The notes under the pieces are model-generated. The model ran no database searches and was not told the DNA's origin. It was given only the letters and a program-made list of their open reading frames with translations. A stretch of DNA of 12,855 bases, taken from contig CAYZOJ010000043.1 of the NCBI GenBank assembly GCA_964480195.1, positions 1 to 12,855 of the forward strand. Direction: 5' to 3'. The DNA is from Stercoripulliclostridium_A sp964480195 (lineage in GTDB: Bacteria > Bacillota > Clostridia > Christensenellales > DTU072). Below are positions 1-4,947 of this stretch, one piece after another. Both the position numbers and the translations under genes were made by a program. Each line of letters starts with the position of its first letter. Positions within the stretch are counted from its first letter, which is position 1.

Positions 1-29
1 ACTAAACATACCCGCCTATTTTTCGGGAT

Positions 30-947
30 TTACTTAATATATTCCAAAGCACGCATTGCCGCATTTGCGCCGTCGGCGACCGCTGTCGTAAGCTGTCTAA
101 CCGCTTTCACTCTGCAATCTCCCGCTACATAAATTCCCTCACAAGAAGTTAGAGTATCTTCGCCCGCAACTATAAATCCGTGAGAATCGAGTTCGACAAG
201 ATTTGCGTAGCGCGCGTTATCCGTAACCTGTCCGATTGCAACGAATATCGCGTCGACCTTGAGCTCTTCTGTTGCGGTTCCGTGCGTTTCGCGAAGATTT
301 ATTCCCTCAAACTTGTCGTCCCCTATAAACGATACCGTCAAGCGGTTGGAAATATGCTCAATGTTTTTGCGTTGCGCAAGTCTTCTAACGTTTGCGGGTT
401 CGCCCGAAAAATGGTCGCCCGTCGTAACGATAGTAACTTTTTTGCAGATGTCGGAAAGGAGTATCGCGTATTGAAGCGCGGTGTTGCCTCCGCCGATAAC
501 GGCGACTTCTCTGCCCGCATAAAAAGGTCCGTCGCAAAGAGCACAATAGTAAATGCCCTTACCGAGGAACTTCTCTTCGCCCTCTATGCCCAAATCACGG
601 TGCTTGAGTCCCGCCGCGATTATTACGGCTCCGCCCGTATATTTATTGTAGTCGGTCGTTACTTCAAAACTTCCGTCTTCGAGTTTTTCAACTCCCGTAA
701 CCTCTTCGATTTCGACATCGGCGCCGAACGCCACAACCTGATCGAAAAGGTTATTGGATAACTCCGCGCCCGAAATCTCTTTTATGGACGGATAATTTTC
801 GACTTTTGGGGAAAGCGCGATTTGTCCGCCTATCGTTTCACGCTCGATGAGCAATGCGCTCTTACCGTTGCGTAAAACGTAAAGCGCGGCGGTCATACCC
901 GCCGTGCCTGCGCCAATTATTATAACGTCATAATCGTGTTTAGCCAT
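30..947 (-). CDS. trxB: Thioredoxin-reductase-like flavoprotein (TrxB family), probably dedicated to the NrdD-fused redoxin
   Basis: A 305-residue FAD-dependent disulfide reductase of the low-molecular-weight TrxB type, expected to pass electrons via FAD to a CxxC pair and on to a redoxin. The N-terminal FAD site is GAGTAG (residues 12-17), the redox-active pair is CALC (C135, C138; most TrxB have CATC), and the C-terminal FAD motif is GIYVAGDC (271-278). The nucleotide-domain glycine motif is present as GGGNTA (152-157). The HRRDGFRA-type segment of E. coli TrxB is replaced by TTGDHFSG (175-182), so the arginines that bind the NADPH 2'-phosphate are missing. An upstream in-frame ATG would add 16 residues. 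I chose the ATG at 947 because MAKHDYDVIIIGAG matches the family N-terminus and a GAGGAA lies 10 nt upstream. It overlaps the nrdD stop by 8 bp (ATGGCTAA), indicating translational coupling. The family is secure; NADPH use is doubtful. The native partner, inferred from context, is the redoxin domain of NrdD. Confidence 0.9.
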   Translation of the reverse strand: MAKHDYDVIIIGAGTAGMTAALYVLRNGKSALLIERETIGGQIALSPKVENYPSIKEISGAELSNNLFDQVVAFGADVEIEEVTGVEKLEDGSFEVTTDYNKYTGGAVIIAAGLKHRDLGIEGEEKFLGKGIYYCALCDGPFYAGREVAVIGGGNTALQYAILLSDICKKVTIVTTGDHFSGEPANVRRLAQRKNIEHISNRLTVSFIGDDKFEGINLRETHGTATEELKVDAIFVAIGQVTDNARYANLVELDSHGFIVAGEDTLTSCEGIYVAGDCRVKAVRQLTTAVADGANAAMRALEYIK

Positions 948-3309
948 TACTACGTTGTTCCTCGATGTACTTTTTGATGTTGGAAGCGTTTTCAAACTTT
1001 CTGCCGTCGGGAGTGATGAGCGTAGGAGCTTGCTTAATGTCGTTTGCGATAAACAAGTCCTTATCGTCTTCCGCCAAAACTACCTTGTATTCGATACCCG
1101 CTTTTTCAAGGAGCATTTTAACGGTCTTGCAGTTCGGGCAAGTCTTGGTAGCGAACAAAACAGGAACGTCGCAAGCGCATTCTACTACTTCGTTTTCTTC
1201 GGTTTGGGTACCCGCAAGCGTGTGTTTAGGGGAACCGTGCGCGGCTATATCGTAAACCTTACGGGATTCAAATTCCTTAGCCTTACCGTCGTTCCAGTTT
1301 TGTACGGGACGATAGTATCCGGTTATACGGCTGTATACTTCGGTGTTGTTACCGCATATCGGGCACTTATAAACTTCGCCTGCGATGTAGCCGTGGTCGC
1401 GACAAATCGAGTAAGTCGGGCTGAGCGTATAATAAGGCAAACGATAGTTTTCCGCGATCTTGCGAACCAAAGTCATAGCGGACTTCCAGTTGGGAAGACG
1501 CTCGCCGAGGAATGCGTGGAATACGGTACCGGAGGTATAAAGGGTTTGGAGTTCGTCCTGAACGTCGAGAGCGCTAAATACGTCATCGGTATATCCTACG
1601 GGGAGGTGCGAACTGTTGGTGTAGTACGGGGTTTCGCCCTTCTTGGAAGCGGTGATGATGTCGGGGAAACGTTGAACGTCGTGTTTTGCAAGACGATAGC
1701 TCGTCGATTCCGCGGGGGTAGCTTCGAGGTTATAGAGGTCGCCGTACTTCTCTTGGTAGTCGGAAAGACGTTCACGCATATGGTTGAGGACGTTCTTGGC
1801 AAACTCTTGCGCTTCGAGGGTCGTAAGATCTTTGCGGAGCCATTTTGCGTTAAGACCGGCTTCGTTCATACCTACAAGACCTATTGTCGAGAAGTGGTTA
1901 TCGAGAGTTGCGAGGTAACGTCTGGTATACGGATAAAGACCGTTATCGAGGAGCTTGGAGATAACGTTACGCTTAATCTTCAAGGAGCGTGCGGAGATAT
2001 CCATAAGCTTATCGAGGCGATTATAGAAGTCGCGTTCGTCGGAAGCGAGGTAAGCAATCTTGGGGAGGTTGATGGTTACGACGCCTATCGAACCTGTCGA
2101 TTCGCCCGAGCCGAAGAAACCGCCGGACTTTTTACGGAGTTCGCGGAGATCCAAACGCAAACGACAGCACATACTTCTTACATCGCTGGGTTGCATATCG
2201 GAGTTGATGTAGTTGGAGAAATACGGAGTGCCGTATTTTGCGGTCATTTCAAACAAGAGCTTGTTGTTTTCGGTTTCGGACCAGTCGAAATCGCGAGTAA
2301 TGGAATAAGTCGGTATCGGATATTGGAAGCCTCTGCCGTTGGCGTCGCCCTCAATCATAATCCCGATAAACGCTTTGTTTACCATATCCATTTCTTTTTT
2401 GCAATCTTTATATTTGAAGTCCATTTCCTCTCCGCCGACTATTGCGTTGAGTTCGGCGAGGTCGTTCGGAACGGTCCAGTCGAGGGTGATATTGGAGAAC
2501 GGTGCTTGAGTGCCCCAACGGCTGGGGATGTTTACGCCGTAAACGAAGCTCTGAATGGCTTTTTTGACCTCGTAGTAGCTGAGGTTATCGGCTTTTACGA
2601 ACGGAGCGAGATAGGTATCGAAAGACGAGAACGCCTGCGCGCCCGCCCACTCGTTTTGCATAATGCCGAGGAAGTTGACCATTTGGTTGCAGAGTGTTGC
2701 AAGGTGTTTTGCGGGAGAAGAAGTAATTTTTCCGGTAACACCGCCAAGACCCTCTTTTATAAGTTGACGGAGAGACCAACCGGCACAGTAACCGGTAAGC
2801 ATAGAAAGGTCGTGGATGTGGATGTCGGCGTTGCGGTGAGCGGAAGCGATTTCCTCGTCATAGACTTCACTGAGCCAATAGTTTGCGGTAATCGCACCGG
2901 AGTTTGAAAGGATAAGACCGCCAACGGAATAAGTAACGGTGCTGTTTTCTTTTACGCGCCAGTCGTTGACTTTGAGGTAATTGTCGATAACTTGCTTATA
3001 GTCGAGCAACGTACCCTGAATGTTACGAGCTTTTTCGCGTTGTTTACGATAAAGAATATAAGCTTTTGCGACATCCGCGTAACCCGCTTGAATAAGGACC
3101 TCTTCGACGCTGTCCTGAATATCTTCGACTGCGATTTTGCCGTCTTTGATTTTGGGGTTATAGTTTGCGGTAACTCTAAGCGCGAGCATTTCAAGGGTGC
3201 TACGGTTATAGAGTTTGTCCAAAGAATCGAAAGCTTTTGCCATAGCGGAAACGATTTTGTTAATATCGAATTCAACTATTTTGCCATCTCTGTTTACTAC
3301 GCTGTACAT
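940..3309 (-). CDS. nrdD: Anaerobic (class III) ribonucleoside-triphosphate reductase with fused C-terminal glutaredoxin-like domain
   Basis: A 789-residue oxygen-sensitive glycyl-radical enzyme that reduces ribonucleotides to deoxyribonucleotides in the cytoplasm. Residues 1 to about 95 form the ATP-cone, the allosteric on/off domain. The catalytic barrel follows, with candidate active-site cysteines C175 (in GYCAG) and C381/C382 (in SMCCRL). The cysteines C636, C649 and C652 (SICRDHGY then CPICG) belong to the zinc-site region. The glycyl radical residue is G664 in RITGY, followed by the family's RPVQNWNDGK. After a linker containing CAC (711-713), residues 714-787 form a glutaredoxin/NrdH-like domain with CPNC (C724-C727) and a cis-proline-type APTL (761-764). 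E. coli NrdD (about 710 residues) lacks this tail. The start has GGAGG 7 nt upstream and a consensus promoter 26 nt or so before that. It lies 130 bp downstream of nrdG and overlaps trxB by 8 bp. Control is probably by NrdR and ATP/dATP. Family assignment is secure; the exact cysteine roles are inferred from position. Confidence 0.96.
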   Translation of the reverse strand: MYSVVNRDGKIVEFDINKIVSAMAKAFDSLDKLYNRSTLEMLALRVTANYNPKIKDGKIAVEDIQDSVEEVLIQAGYADVAKAYILYRKQREKARNIQGTLLDYKQVIDNYLKVNDWRVKENSTVTYSVGGLILSNSGAITANYWLSEVYDEEIASAHRNADIHIHDLSMLTGYCAGWSLRQLIKEGLGGVTGKITSSPAKHLATLCNQMVNFLGIMQNEWAGAQAFSSFDTYLAPFVKADNLSYYEVKKAIQSFVYGVNIPSRWGTQAPFSNITLDWTVPNDLAELNAIVGGEEMDFKYKDCKKEMDMVNKAFIGIMIEGDANGRGFQYPIPTYSITRDFDWSETENNKLLFEMTAKYGTPYFSNYINSDMQPSDVRSMCCRLRLDLRELRKKSGGFFGSGESTGSIGVVTINLPKIAYLASDERDFYNRLDKLMDISARSLKIKRNVISKLLDNGLYPYTRRYLATLDNHFSTIGLVGMNEAGLNAKWLRKDLTTLEAQEFAKNVLNHMRERLSDYQEKYGDLYNLEATPAESTSYRLAKHDVQRFPDIITASKKGETPYYTNSSHLPVGYTDDVFSALDVQDELQTLYTSGTVFHAFLGERLPNWKSAMTLVRKIAENYRLPYYTLSPTYSICRDHGYIAGEVYKCPICGNNTEVYSRITGYYRPVQNWNDGKAKEFESRKVYDIAAHGSPKHTLAGTQTEENEVVECACDVPVLFATKTCPNCKTVKMLLEKAGIEYKVVLAEDDKDLFIANDIKQAPTLITPDGRKFENASNIKKYIEEQRSNG
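949..1170 (-). other. Glutaredoxin/NrdH-like domain fused to the C-terminus of NrdD
   Basis: These are residues 714-787 of NrdD. The pattern is a beta strand (VPVLFATKT), the CPNC redox pair at the start of a helix (KTVKMLLEKAG), a strand (EYKVVLA), the cis-proline loop QAPTLITPDG, and a final helix (NIKKYIEEQ). This is the usual order for a glutaredoxin-type thioredoxin fold. It is continuous with the reductase frame, with no stop or frameshift, and lies after the glycyl radical loop. Its likely role is to re-reduce the NrdD active-site disulfide in cis or between subunits. Confidence 0.85.
958..963 (-). promoter_or_regulatory. Ribosome binding site of trxB, inside the end of nrdD
   Basis: GAGGAA on the minus strand, 10 nt before the ATG at 947, lying within the last codons of nrdD. 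It favours the shorter TrxB start over the in-frame ATG at 995. Confidence 0.6.
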
Positions 3310-3316
3310 ATGTTGT

Positions 3317-3321
3317 CCTCC
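3317..3321 (-). promoter_or_regulatory. Strong ribosome binding site of nrdD
   Basis: GGAGG on the minus strand, 7 nt before the ATG at 3309. It is a near-ideal Shine-Dalgarno and fixes the start of NrdD. Confidence 0.85.
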
Positions 3322-3341
3322 GTTAAATTTCGTACGTGGAT

Positions 3342-3370
3342 ATTATATTACAAGCGAATTGTATTGTCAA
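3342..3370 (-). promoter_or_regulatory. Perfect-consensus sigma-A promoter of nrdD-trxB
   Basis: On the minus strand, -35 TTGACA (3365-3370) and -10 TATAAT (3342-3347) match consensus at all 12 positions, with the optimal 17-bp spacer. The predicted transcript starts near 3335, giving a leader of about 26 nt that contains the GGAGG. Two NrdR-like boxes lie directly upstream. A promoter this strong is plausible only if it is held down by a repressor. Confidence 0.88.
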
Positions 3371-3377
3371 TATTATT

Positions 3378-3393
3378 TGACAAGATATTGTGG
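3378..3393. promoter_or_regulatory. NrdR-box-like palindrome 1 (proximal)
   Basis: TGACAAGATATTGTGG matches the published NrdR-box consensus acaCwAtATaTwGtgt at 12 of 16 positions, counting by eye. The core ACAAGATATTGT is identical in the second box 42 bp away. It ends 7 bp upstream of the nrdD -35 element, centred near -50. NrdR is the ATP-cone repressor of ribonucleotide reductase genes and usually binds two boxes on one face of the helix. No nrdR gene is in the window. Confidence 0.72.
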
Positions 3394-3419
3394 TTAAATT
3401 TGGTTGCAAAAAGCACAGA

Positions 3420-3435
3420 CCACAAGATATTGTGG
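3420..3435. promoter_or_regulatory. NrdR-box-like palindrome 2 (distal)
   Basis: CCACAAGATATTGTGG, palindromic except for one G/T pair near the centre, matches the NrdR consensus at 13 of 16 positions by eye. It is centred near -92 relative to nrdD and starts 4 nt after the nrdG stop codon on the minus strand. As RNA it could also form a 6-bp stem after nrdG, but the T-run comes about 6 nt later, so it would be a poor terminator. Confidence 0.75.
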
Positions 3436-3439
3436 ATAA
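3431..3439 (-). promoter_or_regulatory. Consensus DnaA box overlapping NrdR box 2
   Basis: TTATCCACA on the minus strand is an exact match to the high-affinity DnaA 9-mer. It shares five bases with NrdR box 2 and directly follows the nrdG TAG. A one-mismatch relative, TTAACCACA (3389-3397), abuts NrdR box 1 in the same orientation at the same 42-bp spacing. DnaA regulation of the nrdAB promoter is known in E. coli. Here the match could be coincidental, since part of it comes from the NrdR box itself. Confidence 0.4.
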
Positions 3440-4126
3440 CTATTCACGAATAGTTACATTTAATACGTTTTTCGAGAGTATTTCGGCAAAAGTTTGCATT
3501 TCGGTTGTGGAGGAGGCACTGAGTCCCGAGCCGATGAGGTCGCCGGAATCCTTGAACGTCTGCAAATAGTATTTATCCGCGCCCTTGACGAGCTCGGCAA
3601 TTTTATAAAAGTCCTCTTCGGAATGGAGCTCTTTTACGACGGTTGTGCGGAACTCGTACGGCACTCTGCCGGAAAGGAGAATGTTAACGCTTTTTTTAAT
3701 TTTTTCGGGGTCGAAAGACTTAAGCCCTATCGTTTTAGGATAAGAATCGAGGCTGTTTTTTATGTCCATCGCGACGTAATCGACGTTGCCTGACGCAATA
3801 AGCGATTCCAAGACATCGGGGCGATAGCCGTTGGTGTCGAGTTTGACTTGAAATCCGAGATCTTTTATTTTTTGTATAAACTCGCTAAGATCGGGTTCGA
3901 GAGTGGGTTCCCCGCCTGTAACGCAAACGCCGTCGAGCCTTCCCTTACGCGCGGAAAGGAAGGTGAAGAACTCTTCTTCCGAGATGAAATCGTCGTCGAT
4001 ATGGGTAACGAGGGAGGCGTTATGACAAAAAGGACAACGGAAGTTGCAACCGCCCGTAAAGACGGTACAGGCAAGTTTTTCGGGGAAGTCGAGAAGCGTA
4101 AGTTTTTGAAGACCTTTGATATTCAT
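3440..4126 (-). CDS. nrdG: Anaerobic ribonucleotide reductase activase, NrdG2-type radical SAM enzyme
   Basis: A 228-residue radical SAM protein that cleaves S-adenosylmethionine with a [4Fe-4S] cluster to generate the glycyl radical on NrdD. The cluster motif CxxxCxxC is C27, C31, C34 (in GGCNFRCPFCHN), and the SAM-contact motif GGEP is at 71-74. The N-terminus MNIKGLQKLTLLDFP and the length fit the NrdG2 subgroup (TIGR02495-like), which is longer than the roughly 155-residue E. coli NrdG. It precedes nrdD rather than following it, the reverse of E. coli order, and the two are separated by a promoter. The ATG at 4126 is the only start that keeps the family N-terminus. No usable Shine-Dalgarno precedes it: AGG ends 1 nt before the ATG, and the -10 box is only 6 nt away. 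Translation is therefore probably leaderless. A related pyruvate-formate-lyase activase is possible in principle, but the neighbouring nrdD makes NrdG much more likely. Confidence 0.93.
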   Translation of the reverse strand: MNIKGLQKLTLLDFPEKLACTVFTGGCNFRCPFCHNASLVTHIDDDFISEEEFFTFLSARKGRLDGVCVTGGEPTLEPDLSEFIQKIKDLGFQVKLDTNGYRPDVLESLIASGNVDYVAMDIKNSLDSYPKTIGLKSFDPEKIKKSVNILLSGRVPYEFRTTVVKELHSEEDFYKIAELVKGADKYYLQTFKDSGDLIGSGLSASSTTEMQTFAEILSKNVLNVTIRE

Positions 4127-4132
4127 ACCTAT

Positions 4133-4161
4133 ATTATATATTGATACGCGCGTACGCGCAA
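4133..4161 (-). promoter_or_regulatory. Candidate promoter of nrdG giving a leaderless mRNA
   Basis: On the minus strand, -35 TTGCGC (4156-4161, four of six consensus) and -10 TATAAT (4133-4138, perfect) are separated by 17 bp. A start 7 nt past the -10 falls at 4126, the A of the nrdG ATG. The -35 lies 2 bp past the T-tract of the upstream terminator, and a perfect palindrome overlaps the -35 and spacer. Confidence 0.65.
4148..4159. promoter_or_regulatory. 12-bp perfect palindrome in the nrdG promoter, candidate operator
   Basis: GCGCGTACGCGC is a perfect inverted repeat centred between 4153 and 4154. It covers most of the -35 element and half of the spacer of the candidate nrdG promoter. 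It sits in a 17-bp strictly alternating purine-pyrimidine tract (4144-4160). I recognise no known regulator for it. Confidence 0.4.
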
Positions 4162-4163
4162 GT

Positions 4164-4186
4164 AAAAAGCCGTCCTTTCGGACGGC
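4164..4186 (-). terminator. Intrinsic terminator after the isomerase gene
   Basis: On the minus strand, GCCGTCC and GGACGGC form a 7-bp G+C-rich stem with a GAAA tetraloop, followed directly by TTTTT. It begins 8 nt after the isomerase stop codon and should end the surface-protein/isomerase transcript before the nrdG promoter. Confidence 0.9.
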
Positions 4187-4193
4187 GATTCAA

Positions 4194-4946
4194 TCAGTAA
4201 ATCGAATTAACGTGCTCCGCGCTATCGCGTGTGGTTTTATAGGGATCTCGTGTAAAATCGTGCTCGATGTACGCGTAACGCGTTCCGCCCTCTTCCGCGA
4301 CGGAAAGAATGCTCTTGAAGTCGAGTTTTCCCTTGCCGACGTCGCGAATTTTGGGAACGATTAGGCTCGGCGCCCAATCTTTAAGATGAATATCGGTAAT
4401 TCTTCCCGAAAAACGCGTCAGATACTCTGAGGGATCGCACTTTGCGTAACGGCACCAAAAGGTATCGAATATGAATTCCATATCGGGGACGCGCGCGAAC
4501 AACTCGTCCAAAATGCGGGTATCCCCTATTTTTTTGAACTCGTGAGCGTGATTGTGGTAGGCAAACTTAAGCCCAAACGGTTTAAGGCGTTCGGCTACCG
4601 TGTTTGCGATGTCTATTAGCTTTTCAAGTCCGTCCGCGTCTCTGTACTCTGCGGGAGCCATACCGAGTCCGACGGAATGCGCGCCGAGTACGATATGTTC
4701 TTCGGCGACCCTTTCGGTATCGTTGAGAATGCGATCGAACGGCGTATGCGTAACGGGAATGACGACGCCCGAGTCGTCGGCGACCTTGCGGATATCGGAA
4801 GCGGAAGCTTTGATATTGACGCCCGAAAGTTGCACGGCGTCGCAACCGTAGCTTTTAACCTTTTTAAGAACATTTTCGAGGCTCCCGAGGTCCTTAATTT
4901 CGTTGCGGAAAGTATAGAGCTGGGAGCCGAGGATTATTTTAGACAT
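4194..4946 (-). CDS. Xylose-isomerase-like TIM-barrel protein (sugar phosphate isomerase/epimerase family)
   Basis: A 250-residue cytoplasmic protein of the xylose-isomerase-like / AP-endonuclease-2 fold (PF01261), related in pattern to IolE and hydroxypyruvate-isomerase-type enzymes. The start MSKIILGSQLYTFRNE is typical of the first barrel strand. Candidate metal and substrate residues are H67 (PVTHTP), H131-H133 and E136 (YHNHAHEF), D161 (FIFDTFWC), H187 (IHLKDW) and E228 (IEHDF). There is no signal peptide or membrane segment, and the length is full for the family. The ATG at 4946 follows the TAA of the giant surface-protein gene by a single base. No Shine-Dalgarno is visible, so translation probably depends on ribosomes finishing the upstream gene. 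A strong terminator follows. The substrate cannot be told from sequence, and the link to the surface protein may be only transcriptional. Confidence 0.85.
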   Translation of the reverse strand: MSKIILGSQLYTFRNEIKDLGSLENVLKKVKSYGCDAVQLSGVNIKASASDIRKVADDSGVVIPVTHTPFDRILNDTERVAEEHIVLGAHSVGLGMAPAEYRDADGLEKLIDIANTVAERLKPFGLKFAYHNHAHEFKKIGDTRILDELFARVPDMEFIFDTFWCRYAKCDPSEYLTRFSGRITDIHLKDWAPSLIVPKIRDVGKGKLDFKSILSVAEEGGTRYAYIEHDFTRDPYKTTRDSAEHVNSIY

Positions 4947-4947
4947 A

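Noticed and set aside
1..9. A possible start codon (ATG at 9-7, minus strand) of a gene following trxB, preceded by AGGCGGGT.
   Set aside because: Only three codons are visible. It is plausible that the operon continues, but it cannot be called a gene.
948..995. A 16-residue N-terminal extension of the TrxB-like protein starting at the ATG at 995.
   Set aside because: It would overlap nrdD by 56 bp, and the extra residues do not fit the family N-terminus. The ATG at 947 has a ribosome binding site at a suitable distance.
955..2907. A 650-codon open frame on the plus strand opposite nrdD.
   Set aside because: It is fully antisense to a gene with clear family motifs, and its translation shows no recognisable domain. 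It exists because the real gene avoids codons that read as stops on the other strand.
3406..3435. NrdR box 2 as an intrinsic terminator for nrdG (6-bp stem, T-run downstream).
   Set aside because: The stem is short and the T-run begins about 6 nt after it. The match to the NrdR box and its duplication at 42 bp explain the palindrome better.
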